From: Hemileia vastatrix
Lineage: Eukaryota; Basidiomycota; Pucciniomycetes; Pucciniales; Zaghouaniaceae
Assembly (NCBI GenBank): GCA_030280995.1
Contig: JASXTE010000008.1
Location: 1,661,501 to 1,725,500 of the forward strand
Direction: 5' to 3'
DNA: 64,000 bases
The notes beneath the pieces are model-generated. The model did no database searches and had not been told where the DNA came from. It was given only the letters and a program-made list of their open reading frames with translations. How positions within the stretch are numbered: position 1 is the stretch's first letter; the number at the start of each line of letters is the position of its first letter. Shown here one piece after another: positions 35,620 through 48,168 of this stretch. The translations under genes and the position numbers were made by a program.

Positions 35620-36845
35620 GGTGAAATATTCAAAAGCACACAACAGAAATTGTAAATAAACCTGCAAAAATGAGAAGTTGATCAAGGGAGTATCTCATTG
35701 AATCTTTTATTAAGTACACGGGTATTAGTAGGTATTTTTCCCTGAGAAAAATAAGAACAACTAGAGCCCATAATATACATTATTAAAAGCAAAATGAAGA
35801 AAAATATAAAATTTTGAAAGGATATGGCAACAAAAACACTACTATAATAACTTTTTTATTTTGAAAATAATTAATAATGAAGAGTTGAGTGGACATACAG
35901 ATGAGCTTTCTCATGAATATCTCTCTCTATAAAATATAGATATCTATGCATGTTCATAATTAATTCAGAAGTAAATTACTCAGCTGTAATAGAAAATTAT
36001 TGCAAGATAAATGGGTAAAAATATAATGCAGAATTATTTTAATTTTTCAACTTATTTTGATAATTATTTAATGCAAATAATGACCTTATTTGAGCTTGTT
36101 GATTGTGCTGAAAAACTTATTTTAAAAATTTATATTAAAACCTTATTAGTATGTATATAGTTTATTGACCAAGATTACTCGGAAACCATACCAATTTTTC
36201 AGAGTTTGGAATAAGCAACTTAATGTAAAAATTCTGTTTTTTGGATTCTGGAAGCTTTAATTTTATGACCTCTTAGATTTGAAAATTTCAAAATAATATA
36301 TTTTGTTGAAAAAATATTTATTTCTCAGACTGTAATTCTATATTGTGAAAAATAAATATTATAAGTTTTTTTATCATAAAGTGATTATTAGTGAAAACCT
36401 TTCTGTTACTTGGCAGAATTTTATTAATGCAGGTGATTTAAGAAAAAAAACCGCAACACTTAAATAACTTTATTATTATAAATTAAATGGTATTATTTTG
36501 ATTCAAGTTATATCATAGTTTCTCCTATATTTAAAAATGTGATCAATTTGTATTCTCTTATAGTATTATGCTTTGTGAAAAATTAGCTGTTTGATAAACA
36601 TGTATGCAACATTGTAAAATGTAGTGAGTCTGAAACATTTTGCTGATGCACAGTATGGATACCTACTTAATGCATGGCTGATATGCATGAAACAAACATT
36701 CAATGAAATCCATTGTAACCAACTTGTTGATAAACTTCTTGAGATGTAAAAATTAGCTTATTTTAGTAAGTTCTTCACAATAAATAAATTGTTTGTTCAA
36801 TTGCTACCATCCAGTAACATATTTATTATATCCAGAAGTCTTAAA
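35620..36845. other. AT-rich spacer before tnp2 copy B
   Basis: No ORF or repeat I can support. The left terminus of copy B should lie here, but I could not identify it. Confidence 0.4.
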
Positions 36846-38654
36846 ATGCCACCATTTTTTTGCGTTTGTAAATGTGAAGAGCTTGGATGTTCATCAAGAA
36901 AGCATCAGACATCATTGGGAAGCTTTGAAGTTGGTGTAGCTATAAAAACATCTCAGTCATACTCCAAACATGAAGAGGAAAGAAATCGCAAAGCAAAGAT
37001 GGTTGGTACATCCAGCGCTTCACCTAATGTAGGATTCAACATCAAAGATCTTGTAAGACATAAATATTTGGTAAATAAAGAAAAATTATGTTTCAATTAA
37101 TCTCTATTTTTTTCTTTGCTTAGGGGCAGCCTGTTTTGGAAACATTTCATTCTTAACCACGGTCAAACAATTTGAATTTGGAAGAGCTTTATAGCCAAAA
37201 AATAATGTGGCAAGCAGCAAAAATTTATCTTATTCATCATTTAAGCAAAGAAGGTTGTGCTGAATTTTTGCATGATGAAGTCAACAAACTCAAACTTCTT
37301 AGTGACGTTGGTAAACTAGATGCTAGCCGAATCATCAGCCTGATTCCCTTTCTATAGAGACAGTTTTTAGTCGATTGCAACTCAATCCATTATTAGTCAC
37401 CAAGACATGCTGTGCTAAGTGCGTTGCTCTTTATGAGTATATCCCCAAACACCAACTATTGATCTTATCTTTTACTCAACCTTTTTATTCATCCTCAAAG
37501 CACTATTTGAAAGATTTAGGACAGAGAGAAGAAACTGTCAATTGTGATGAAAGTTTGTATTTGGCTAAGTAAAAACAAGAAGAAGCAATCTACCATCCTT
37601 GTAAAACATTTAATCACAACAGTTTGGTTGAATGGCTTTCAGGAAATCTTAAACTAATCAAATTTGAGATGCTTATTGAGAGAAAAAATTATTTTCTAGA
37701 ATACATGGAAAGGGATGTGATGAAAAATGTGTATGATGGTTTTGTATGGAAACATTTTCCAGATATTTATAGGACTCAAAATAGAAGTGTTGATGGATAT
37801 AAAAAAACACGAGGTAATTTAATGTTTAGTTTATATGTTGACTGGTTTAGGTGGGGTGGCAATTGTATTGGAGATCATAAGAAATCTGTGGGTAATATCT
37901 TGTTGGTGTGTATGAACTTGCCTACAGAAGATTGGTACAAAACCGAAAATCTATTTTTGCATGCTATTATTCCCTGTCCAACTTAGCCAACAAGTGAACA
38001 AATAAATCATCTTCTGAAGCCTATTGTCAATGGACTAAAGACTCTATGGGATGGAATATTTATTAAAAATCACCTTAGAATCCACAAGGCCAAAAAATAA
38101 GGGCTGCATTATTCTCTTTAATAGGAGACATTCCAGCAATGCTAAAGATTTCTGGTTTTGCAAGTCACTCAGCCACTAAGTTCTGATCTGTCTTTCATAT
38201 TTCAAAAGATGAAATTGGTGAGCATCAAGTCAAAAAATGTTCTTTACGTACTCATGATGATCATATGCACTGGGAAGAGAAGTGAAAAAGTGTCAGTCAC
38301 ATTGGGAGCTTGTTATGAGTCATTGCGTTTGATGGAGTGAGCTGAATAACCTTGTATATTGGCATTCTCCAGAATATTGCTCAATAGACTTTATGCATTC
38401 ATACATGCCTGGAAATCTTAAAGATCACAATCTAAGTTATTATCTAATACAAAATGCCACAATCGACCTATAAAAAAAGCTGAAAAAGGAAAAAAATTGG
38501 CATGTAAGAAGAGACGATGATGATGCAAATTCTGATATATCTCTAAAAAAGCAATATAAAAAGCATAGAAGCAGCTTAATTAGCACTGATTCCAATAATA
38601 TTGAACCAGTGGGACAGCATAAAATACTACAGTATACAAGTACAACGAGACCAT
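36846..38654 (+). pseudogene. tnp2-family transposase, copy B, 5' part
   Basis: The start is the ATG at 36,846 (MPPFFCVCKCEELGCSSRKH), a Cys-rich N-terminus usual for fungal tnp2 proteins. An intron with GTAAG donor follows (about 37,051-37,123). Then come MWQAAKIYLIHHLSKEGCAE, the TCCAKCVALYEY zinc-like block, LYVDWF (near 37,830, first catalytic Asp), KSVGNILLVCMNLP and HAIIPCPT with a stop where copy A has GPTEP. The GDIP segment near 38,124 is frameshifted. Stops and frame changes occur near 37,358, 37,570, 37,984 and 38,098. The remainder of the gene is at 58,527-60,010. Confidence 0.8.
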
Positions 38655-39888
38655 TGTGGTATGCGCCTCGCAGGAAGCGTGAATTTAGACCAATCAGTGC
38701 GCATAGTCCAGGAAGAATAAAGGGGAGTTAGCGCAGCAGGAAGTGTAAAAATATAATATATATTTGTGTGTTTCAAGGAACAAAGGAAATGGAAGCGCGG
38801 AAAAGGATTAAGGGTCTGTGCGCTTGGATATTGCAGCAAGATGTGCCGCACAATAGGGAATTGTGTATTATCAACTTAGGACTATTAAGCGCTAAACAAA
38901 TATGGATTTGGGCTTTCCAAAAAAAAAGTATGTGTTACGCATTAAGGAAAAAGTCATGGATTAAGGACGACTCAAGTGCATAGTATGCTGTACCGGGGCC
39001 AGTTGGGAAACTTACTGAGACAAGTAATGAAGAAGGCTAACTAGTTAAGCGAGCTGTTGAAACTATGAACTTAGTATTAAAGCAAAGAGAGTGGGGAATC
39101 AATCATAAAACTACTCAAGAGTTAAGGCAACTAGACGCAGAGTTATGATAACTCAAACCTGGAACTAGTGCTGAAACAAAACAAAGGTATAGTTAAAAGC
39201 GCATATGTGGAGTATCAGTGAAACAATTTAATACTAGTGTTAGTAATTATAGGGTATGATTTAGGCGCTGTATTTGTTACAAGCAGTGTATGTAGCTTGC
39301 TAATAGATTAGTTATTGTTTTACTAATACAGCGCTAGAGCTAGTACTGAAGATCCACTAGGGAACTGTGTCTTGAGTACCATAAAAATATAAAAAGGACG
39401 ACTATTTGATACAGTCTGAAGGAGGGATATACATACAAGATAGATATATATACACATATATAGTCTTTTCAGAGTATTAAATTAGAGATTTGTCTGAATT
39501 CTTTAATTTGTGCGTCTGTGTGTGCATTTCAAAAAGCATAGTGAAAGAATCACAACATAGAGAGGTTATATAGATTCAGTAGGATTGATTATTACTAGAG
39601 TCATTTTATTGCTATAGCAAGGCATATTCAAAGAGAGCGCTTAAAGAGGGAGTAGCTGTGGATATTAGCACTTGTTAAGAATAGAAAAATCTAGATAGTA
39701 ATACATGTTTTTCCTGATCTCTAAAACTCATCTTTCATCTTATAAACCTTCTAATCAAAAATTAGTGTTACACATTATTGCACTGTCTTTAAAATTAAGA
39801 GTGGCAGGCGCTTCTTTTAAGAAATTGAAAAGAAGAACCAACCCATCTCACATTGTGTCTACTGCTTAGTACTTTAGAACAGTCTACA
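38655..39888 (+). repeat. 5' LTR of element 1 (subfamily A)
   Basis: Starts TGTGGTATGCGCC and ends ACAGTCTACA, immediately before the PBS. A TATA-like TATAAAAA lies at 39,388-39,395, placing U3 to its left. It pairs with 57,294-58,526 by length and by a shared R/U5 segment (GGAGGGATATACATA and a TATATACACATATATAG stretch) that the other two LTRs lack. Confidence 0.9.
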
Positions 39889-39890
39889 AT

Positions 39891-39908
39891 TGGTGTCCCA
39901 ACAGTGGC
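39891..39908 (+). other. primer-binding site of element 1
   Basis: TGGTGTCCCAACAGTGGC, two bases after the LTR. The same 18 bases occur at 47,925-47,942 in element 2. Confidence 0.7.
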
Positions 39909-40140
39909 AATAGTTGTAACTAGTATTTTTTTTGATTAGATTCTTTGTTTTTTTTTAGGGTTTTGTAAGGAGGACGTAATCAAGCCGGAGCTTCAGCAGA
40001 AGAGTCTTAGGGTCTACAACAAGTGGATCAATAGCTGTTATCAGAGGATAGCGTAGGGCTGTATCGTGAAAACAGTCAGGTTTAATTACCAAGTTTGTGT
40101 TTCTTTTTTGTGATCTTTGTTTTGATTTGATATTTTAGGA

Positions 40141-41328
40141 GTGGATCCTACTGCAACTACATCTAGGGGATGTCAGGAGAGGGTTAAATCACCCAATTCT
40201 TCGGTGTTTTTGCCAAAATCGGTAACCACGATTATTAGGTGTAAAGATGAAAGCTTGCGCTTTGCGGGCCTTAATACCAAAATGTTTTTACACAGGTTTG
40301 AACAAGCAGCAGAAGTTCATGGAGCAACAGAATATGATATGGTACGTCAAGTACTATTCTTTGTATCTAATGAGTGCAAAGACAATTTAGAGGATCTAAA
40401 AGGGCATGAGGAGAAAAATTGGTCAGCGCAAAAAGAACAAATGCTCAAGAGATGTCCAAAAGTTACTGAGGAAACTAGGTATATAATGAAGGACCTGGAT
40501 AATTTGGTAAATAGGGTCAAGACTAGAGGAGGTGTTCGAGACCCCAAGGAATTTAAAAGTTCTAGGGAAGACTTCAATCGGATAGTGGAATATTTAGTTA
40601 GTAACAAAGATTTTAGTGATGTTAATGCATCGTTACCTTGGTTTTGAGAAGCGTTAGGGCCAGAAGTTGAAGACTGGGAAAAAAGGCGCTTGGATAACAA
40701 AGGAAAGCTGGTTAAAAAGAGGGACAGAAATTATAAGTATCCCGGATTAGAAGAAGTAGAAATGGAAGTAGAAGCTGAAATGAAGTTGCATCGAGTTCAG
40801 CAACGTGCAGCAAGGGTGGCTCTGGATAATGAGGATATAGAGGAAGATGTGCCAGGCGTACAATCACCTTCTCAGATCTGGTCTCCTAGAGTTAAAATTT
40901 TCTCTAAGGATCCAGATTCAGTCATGGCAAGAATCGATGAGTTGGAGAGGAAGATAGTTGAAGCGGCAAAGGTGAAAGAGTTGTTTAGGCCCAAGAGTTC
41001 TCCTCAACCTTCACGTTTTTCCGCTATGTTGTGCTATTATTGTAATAAAGAGGGGCATACAAGGATGAGGTGTAATACGCTTCAAAAGGATAAAGAGGAA
41101 AAGGTAGTTTACGAGGATGGGACTATGCTTATGTTGGAAGATGGTACCAAGTTGGGTAAAGACAAAGATCGAGAGATGCGAGCCATGGTCATTGATCATA
41201 TTAATAAAAATTCTATGGAAAGCTGGTCAAGCAAGGGCAAAGAGCCGGAAAATAAGGAGAAAGGCAAGGATGCAAAGTCGGTTAATTTTGCAGTTACTTG
41301 CGCGGTGTTAGATTTTAAAGTAAAATAA
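40141..41328 (+). pseudogene. gag of element 1
   Basis: The frame starts with GTG at 40,141 where element 2 has ATG (GTGGATCCTACT against ATGGATCCTACT), so the start codon is lost. The capsid region reads NTKMFLHRFEQAAEVHGATE and DMVRQVLFFVSNECKDNLE. A TGA at 40,645-40,647 follows SLPWF. The same frame continues with EALGPEVEDWEKRRL, a helical basic part, and a CCHC knuckle CYYCNKEGHTRMRC (about 41,029-41,070). The frame ends with TAA at 41,326. The TGA is at the same place in element 2. Gag would build the particle. Confidence 0.8.
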
Positions 41329-41340
41329 GGAGCGGTTTCA

Positions 41341-44300
41341 GTGCCACTTACCACAGCACGATTGGAGATATTTGCGGCAAAGCATAAGAAAATGGCCCCA
41401 CCTACAATTACTAGGCCAAGAAGGGCTGGCGCTAGGTATGCAAATCCAGAGGATATGGAGGAAGTAGGGTATACTACTAGAGAAAATACACCTGCGCCTA
41501 TTGAGGATGTTGAAATGGATGGTATGGACTCTGGAGGTTATGGCGTGGATCACCAGGATGTAGAACAGAAGGCAATGTTGGAGGAGCCAGAGGTAGTACA
41601 GCAAAAAGAGGTACCTGCTGAAGGAATGCCAGGAGCAAAGCATAATAGTCCAAAGAGCCCACCTGGAAGAGCAAAAGCTGGTGCCAAGGCAACTCAGCCT
41701 AAATGGAGAATGCAGCGCCTGGTTCATTCTGATTTTCCTAAAGCTGCCAAGGATTTAGTTGCGGAATGTTTTAAGACTACAGTCTCTGTTCCATTGTGGA
41801 TGCTGACAGCAGTAGCGCCAGATGTAGCAAATGGAATCGTGGATAAGTGCAGAAAGCAAAGGATTTCTAATTGCGCTGAGTTTGATATGGCAGAACAGTC
41901 ATTTCAGCCAGTCGTTGGATTACCTAGGAGGCCACATTATGCAGAACCCTTAGGGTATTTAACTATTACGGTAAATGGTAAGCAAATTAAAGAGTTAGTG
42001 GATATGGGTTCACAAATCAACTTGGTATCAGTGAATGAGCAGTGGAATTAGGTCTTCCTGTAAAAGACGGCAAAGGCACTGTTTCAGGAATTGGGGGAGG
42101 CAGGATTAACAATTTGTGGGTCTAAACTTGCCTGTTGTGTTCCAGCGCTAGATATAGTGGGACATGTGGTATGCAAGGAAAGAAAAATTGTTGCTGAAAA
42201 ACAGAGGAATAAGGTAATTACATGGCCAAGACCAAGAAATACTAAGGAAGTTAGAGGGGTTTTAGGCATTTTTACATATGTAAGAATGTTTATTCAAGAT
42301 TTTGCCTTGTTGTCTTCACCTTTATGGCGTTTAACAAGAAAGGATGCTGTATGGGATTGGACGGAGGAATGTGAGGAGTCATTCGAGTTATTAAAGAGGG
42401 TTGTAGGGAAAGATATTATTTTGAATAAATTGGAGTATAGACCAGGTGCTGGGAAAATTACACTAGCGGTGGATTCTAGTGTGTCCGCGGTGGGTACAGT
42501 TTTGATGCAGGAGGACGAGGAAGGTAATGATAGACCTGTCCTTTACGAGTCCAAGACTTTTACCAAAGTAGAGTCTAGGTACTCCCAGTCTAAGCTGGAG
42601 TTATGTGAAGTAGAGAAGATTCTTAAAAAGCTACAATGGATGCTTTAGGGGCAGCATTTTGAGCTGCAGGTTGATGCACTATCCTTGGTGCAAATGATTA
42701 GTAGCCCGAGTTTACTAGATGCACCCATGACAAGGTGGGTAGCACAGATTAATTTATTTTCTTTTGATTTAGTCCATAAGCTGGGGAAATCTTTCACTAT
42801 GCCAGATGCACTGTCAAGAAGACCATTGTGTGAAGAAGACACGGAAGCGAAAGTATTTGAAGAAGACAAGAGATGGGTAAACGGGATAGATTATTGTTAT
42901 ACAAAATTTGATAGTAACGTTTGCGATGACAGTAAACTAGTAATGTGGAATGTCTGAAAAGACATAAAACTAAATGCTGACAATGCAAAGGATGTTTGTA
43001 GCAAGGTTGAACTGCAACTGGATTTAGGGAACACTGAAGCAAATATAGCGACAAGGAGTGCCCAAGGCGAGGTAGTGGAGGAGTCAGATGATGAAGATGC
43101 TTCAAAGAGAAGTCAGGAAAGTAGTACTCAACTCAAAGAGAAGGAGAATTCAGTAGACAATGCATCTACAGATGAGGGAGAAGAGTTGTTAAAGTTATAT
43201 TTGGAAGGTAATAGTCAACCAGATTTTTGCGATAAAAAGGTTTGGCGCAATATTAAGAAGTGCGCTAAAGGCTATTTTATTAAAAATGGGAAGTTATGCA
43301 AGAATCAAGCTTTGTCTCCTCAGTTAGTTTTTCAAACTATGGAAGGGAAGGATAAGATACTCAGGGAGTTACACAAGAATTTAGGATATAGAGGTCAAGA
43401 TGAGACTCATTGCAGAGTTAGGGAAAGATTCTGGTGGCCCAACATGAAAAATGAAGTAAGAGATTGGGTTAAATCTTGTCCTGAATGCCAGCGCAGAAAT
43501 TACAGAAAGCCAAAAGAAAAAGGAAGAGCAACGGGCGAGGATAATGTTTTTGGTAGGGTCAGTTTAGATGCAGTCCATATAAAACAAGGACGCTTTAAAT
43601 ACCTGATAGTAGCCAGGGATGATCTATCAGGATGGGTTGAAATAGCGCCGTTGATAAACCTCAAGGCGAGTAATGTGGCTGAGTTTTTGAAGAAAGAATG
43701 GATTTATATGTATGGGGTAATGAAGATGGTAACCGTAGATAATGACGCTGAATTTGCGGTATAATTCCAAGAAGTAGTAAAAGGTATTGGCGCAAAGTTA
43801 CAAGTTGCAACGCCATATTATTCTGAAGCAGAGAGAATGGTAGAAAAAGGGCATCAAGTTATAAAGGATGCACTAGTCAAATTGTGTGGAAATAATGGAG
43901 CAAAGTGGAAGAGCTACTTGGGGTTAGTTTTTGTTCGCGGACAGAATTTCAGTTAAAAGAACAACAGGGTTTTAGCCGTTTGAACTGATGTTTGGTCAAA
44001 GGGCAGTATTACCTATTGATCTGGAGGCTGGATCTTTCCTAGGATGTGATTGGGATCAAGTGCACTCAACCGAAGATTTAATTCTAGCAAGGGTAGCGCA
44101 GCTTGAAAGAAAAGATGAGTTTGTGGAGAAAGCGTATGAAAGAATGATGCAGATCAGGGACAATTCAGTTAAATATTGGGATGAGCGCTAGGCACATAGG
44201 TTAAAAAAGCCATTGAACCCACGAGATTTGGTTTTGGTTTATAATAGAAGTTTAGAAAGCCAATTGGGGAAGATGTTTTCAGATAGATGGAATGGTCCAT

Positions 44301-44464
44301 ACAGGATAAGAAAGCAGATAGCTAGAGGGTCTTACTTACTGGAGGAATTGGATGGTACTGAGTGGAAGCGACGTGTGGCTGCAGACCAGATCAAAAGATT
44401 CTACCCATGGGGTTTTCCAGTGATACAAGATAACCTCCGGAATGAGGAAAAACTACCAGAATAA
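41341..44464 (+). pseudogene. pol of element 1: protease, RT remnant, RNase H, integrase
   Basis: In frame with gag. The protease has LGYLTITVNGKQIKELVDMG with the active-site triplet changed to Asp-Met-Gly (42,001-42,009). Soon after, sequence jumps to HVVCKERKIV...VITWPRPRN...VRGVLGIF, the segment that normally follows the RT catalytic Asp-Asp. The palm with YxDD is missing. RNase H (AVDSSVSAVGTVLMQEDEEG) follows, then an acidic spacer, the integrase zinc region (CRVRERFWWPN...SCPECQ), and core residues SLDAVHI and TVDNDAEF. Frames break near 43,762 and 43,975. The C-terminal part reads LVLVYNRSLESQLGKMFSDR. In-frame stops at 42,646, 42,955 and 44,189 are also present. Confidence 0.8.
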
Positions 44465-44932
44465 TACCTCCAGGAAGAGGTTAAACTAACAATTTATATT
44501 AGTTTTGTTTTTCTAAGAGGACTCACAGGAGGCTTTTTGACACAGTTGTGACGTATAGAGGGCGCTAACTGGAAGTTAGGCGGACTATGGCTGAACAGGA
44601 AACTGGCACAAGTGCTTAGATGAGGGAGAAGAGGAAAATGAAATCTTATATTTTCATCTTTTGAGGGGACATGACAAAATAGGTAATTGGATTAAAGGAG
44701 ATGTGTATCATGTAAGCGCAAAAAACCCTGGGGATTTAGCTAATGGGTTAACTAACCAGGAGTGGAATAGCAATTTATAGATGAGACACTCTATAGTTCA
44801 ATTCTTATTCTACATGGTATATCGCTGTATCGCAGTAAAGGCGGTAAAGTTTTACGATATGAAGGTTTATTTATGATTTTTGTATGGGTTTACAGTCTTT
44901 TGAAGAAACTAGAGGGAGCAAAGTTAAGTGCT
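44465..44932. other. non-coding spacer of element 1 between pol and the antisense gene
   Basis: No ORF on either strand beyond fragments. It is conserved with 52,041-52,690 of element 2, so it is a regular part of the family. It lies downstream of both convergent transcription units and may hold their 3' ends. Confidence 0.5.
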
Positions 44933-45870
44933 CTAAAAGTATGGAATACAGGTGTAATAAAATAGCGCCATGTCTAAAAAGATTATGTGAAGGCATAGCA
45001 TGAAAAATATACAAAGACTATGTAAAGGGAGAATGGACAGAGGAGGCTCATAACAAAAAGCGCTAGTGAGATATTCAGTATCAGAGTGAAAGCTAATAGG
45101 ATATCCTTTCCAGTCTTCAGGCATGATGAAGCGACAGGGATCGGCGCGTAATCTAAGAATATTTGATGAGCTGATTTCGTTCATTAGTTGACCTATCATT
45201 TTTATATAAGTATAGCAAGCTTCAAGTTTAGCATCAGAAAAAGCTGGTGCGTTATTGTAGAATAGGGACATAGCGTCATATATAAGACAAAGTCTGGAAA
45301 ACATTTGCATGGAATGGACAAAGGGTAAAGGAATAGGAACCCATCCCAAGAAGATGGATTCATTGAAGCCTTACAGGAAGTTAGTAAGCAAGAGGAGCTT
45401 AAGTATAGTAAAGGATACTTACTTGCTAATAAGTTTTGTGGGAACGCTGATGGAAAAGTAACAGTAACCGCATCAGGAGAAGCTGCAGTGGAGCCTGAGC
45501 GCATGGAAGCACTGGAACTCGGAGTGGAAGAAGGTGTAGCGCTAGGCTGTATGGATATTTTGCGCATGGGAAAACTAGGAAGCGATGGCGACTCATAAGG
45601 AACATTATTATTATTAGTGGAAATAGTGGGACTGGTGGTGGTAATTATGGGAGCGCTACTAGTAGAGCTAGGTGAAAAGCAAATATAACCAGTAGGCTGA
45701 GGAGTATTCTGGTTAAGAGAGGTATTGCAAGATTTTTGGTACCTAGAGCAATTGTCACAGGCAGGTCTAAAAGAGGCATACCCCCGAGGTCTAGAAAATG
45801 TACAATGAAAGTTACGGCGTTTGCAAAATGAGCAAGCTTGATCTCTGGGAACTGTGCGATATTGAGTCAT
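44933..45870 (-). CDS. antisense gene 1 of element 1: Cys6-cluster protein
   Basis: The ATG is at 45,870-45,868. Near the N-terminus six cysteines are spaced C13-x2-C16-x6-C23-x14-C38-x2-C41-x6-C48, the pattern of a fungal Zn2Cys6 binuclear cluster with a somewhat long central loop. Residues about 50-145 are Ser/Thr/Pro-rich and probably disordered. A 53-nt intron (45,370-45,422; donor GTAAGTATCC, branch-like TTACTAACT) joins LLA-S to FNESIFLGWVPIPLPF, giving a second domain with VHSMQMFSRLCLIYDAMSLF. The frame stays open to 44,933, though its last part beyond about 45,090 may not be native. The gene is opposite to gag-pol, with a TATA box 38 bp upstream. Zinc binding and DNA binding are inferred from the spacing only. 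Confidence 0.65.
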
Positions 45871-45907
45871 GATGTTAGGATAGAGGAAATTCAGGTTATT
45901 AGAAGGG

Positions 45908-45917
45908 CTATTTATAG
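45908..45917 (-). promoter_or_regulatory. TATA box of antisense gene 1, element 1
   Basis: On the minus strand the sequence is CTATAAATAG, 38 bp upstream of the ATG at 45,870. It is identical in element 2 (53,484-53,493). Confidence 0.7.
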
Positions 45918-46290
45918 GTTAACAATAGCATTATAAAGAAGTCATCAGTTGCGAAACGTCTGACTTGAGCGCTGGATGGTTTCTAAGAAGAAAGTGAAAA
46001 GTGTTTGTCATAATGAAGGATCCAAGGAAAGATGAATTGTTACAATCAAGGGAAAGGCATGTATTGCAAAGATCTAAAGATTTTAAGAAGCGCACGCATA
46101 TACAACGCAGAGCAAGTATTTGTTTTTTTAGGAAGTAGCAACAATCTCAAGAGTAGGATATTTTTTGAAGGCAACTCATCTCGCAGTTGTAGAATTCTCA
46201 CAGGAAAATAAAGGGAAAATAAATAATATTACATTTTTCTTAGCTACATACAGTTTGAAAGAATTATATACAAAAAGGTTTTTTTTTTTT

Positions 46291-46602
46291 TTAGTATTCT
46301 GCTTCATCAAAGATTGGGACGCAGAAAACCCAGTCGTTAGCAGCCTCTTGCATGTTTTTTTGCAAGGCAGTTATCAGCTGTTTTTGTTTATCATACTCAG
46401 CCCGAGTATAAACCGGAACTGCCTCGAGGAATTCTTTGACAGCAGCTATCATATTGTTCATACGACGCATAGTTGAATTGTATGGAGCGCAGGCAATTTG
46501 CTCTGCAAATTCCCAGTTTTGAGCCATGACGGGCTCTTCATCATTGACGACCGGGAAGATTTTGATAGGCCATTTGTCCGGGATGATGGTATCGAAGACT
46601 GG
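46291..46602 (-). pseudogene. antisense gene 2 of element 1, 3' part (split by element 2)
   Basis: The C-terminal coding part (PVFDTIIPDKWPIKIFPVV ... MAQNWEFAEQIACAPYNSTM ... KEFLEAVPVYTRAEYDKQKQ) ends with TAA at 46,293-46,291. The 5' part lies at 56,454-57,180, on the other side of the inserted element 2. In element 2 the matching sequence is continuous across 54,262, which proves the split. The C-terminal 60 residues look helical. No known domain. Confidence 0.8.
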
Positions 46603-47922
46603 TGTGTTACGCACCTCACAGGAAGCGTGAATTTACACCAATCAGCGCGCGTAGTCCAGGAAGAATAAAGGGGAGTTAGCGCAGCAGGAAGTATAAAAAT
46701 ATAATATGTATTTGTGTGTTTCAAGGAAAAAAGGAAATAGAAGCGCGGAAAAGGATTAAGGGTCTGTGCACTTGGATTATGCAGCATGATGTGCCGCACA
46801 ATAGGGGAATCGTGTGTTATTGATTTACAACCGCAAGGGCTAAACAATATGGATTTGGATTTTCCAATAATTGTGTGTTACGCATTAAAGAAGGAGTTAT
46901 GGAGTAAGGACGACTCAAGTGCATAGTATACTGTCCTGCGGCAAGTGCTATAACTTACTGAGACAAGTAATGAAGAAGGCTAACTAGTTAAGCGAGCTGT
47001 CCGAACTATGAACTTAGTATTAAAAGCAAAGAGAGTGGGGACTCAATCGTAAAACTACCCAAGAGTTAAGGCAACTAGACACAGCGTTAGGATAAGTCAA
47101 ACCTGGAACTAGCACTGAAACAAAACAAGGTATAGTTAAAAGCGCATATATGGAGCATCCATGAAACAAGTTAATACTAGTGTTAATAATTATAGGGTAT
47201 GATTTAGGCGCTGTAGTTTCTACAAGGGGTGTACGTAGTTTACTAATAGATTAGTTTTTGTTTTACTAATGTGGCGCTAGAGTCACAGCTGGATATCCAT
47301 TAGGGAACTTTGTCTTAAGCGCTGGAAAAATATAAAAGGAGGACTGGTCGATCTATCTACGGGAGGAAAAAAATAATAAAAAAAATAAGAAAAATTGTAT
47401 TAGTTGTTGTTTTAAAAAGCAGATCATAGAAAAATCAATATAGAGATATACAAGTAGCTATAGTCACAGTACCCAGTATAAGATATTAGATCTTTTGTGA
47501 TTAATTGTTTGAGAGAATACTAAAAGGTATTTCTGAGTCTTTTAGTGTTCGTGCGTCTGTTTGTGTATTTCATATAGTACAGTGAAAGAGCGCAACATAG
47601 AGAGAATATATAGATTCAGTGGGATTAAATATTGTTAGAGATATTTTATTACTATAATAAGGCATATTCAAAGAGGGCGCTCCAAGAGGGAGTAGCTGTG
47701 GATAATAGCGCTTATTAAGAATAGAAATATCCAGATAGTAATACTTTTTTTTCTTTATCTTTAACTCATCTCAACTTATAAACTTTCTAGTCAATTATTA
47801 GTGTTGCACATTATTACACTGTCTTTAAAATAAGAGTGGCAGGCGCTTCTTTTAGAAATTAAAAAGAAGAAGCAACCCATCTTGCATTGTGTCTACTGCT
47901 TAGTACTTTAGAACAGTCTACA
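46603..47922 (+). repeat. 5' LTR of element 2 (subfamily B)
   Basis: Starts TGTGTTACGCACC and ends ACAGTCTACA. TATAAAAG lies at 47,331-47,338. Downstream of the TATA box it differs from subfamily A (A-rich AATAATAAAAAAAATAAG stretch and ATTGTTTGAGAGAATACT) but agrees with 55,133-56,453. The PBS follows at 47,925-47,942. Confidence 0.9.
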
Positions 47923-48168
47923 ATTGGTGTCCCAACAGTGGCATCATTGTAACTAGTGTTTTTCATTAGATTGTTTGGTTTTTTAGGGTTCTGTCAAGAG
48001 AAAGTAATCAAGCCAGTGCTTCAGCGGAAGAGTCGTAGGGTCTACAACAAGTGGATCAATATTCATTATCAGAGGATAGCTTAGGGCTGTATTGTGAAAA
48101 CAGTCAGGTTTAATTACCAAGCGTGTGTTTTTTCTTTGTGATCTTTGTTTTGATTTGATATTTTGGGA

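Noticed and set aside
40347..40700. Minus-strand ORFs opposite gag in both Ty3 copies, and similar ones opposite gag at 23.9-24.3 kb
   Set aside because: They lie wholly within well-supported plus-strand coding sequence and look like frame shadows. They have no own promoter or introns, unlike the antisense genes near the 3' LTR.
44933..45090. C-terminal extension of antisense gene 1 in element 1 as native protein
   Set aside because: Element 2 has a stop after FIMP, and the reading beyond about 45,090 is hydrophobic and not matched, so the true end is uncertain.
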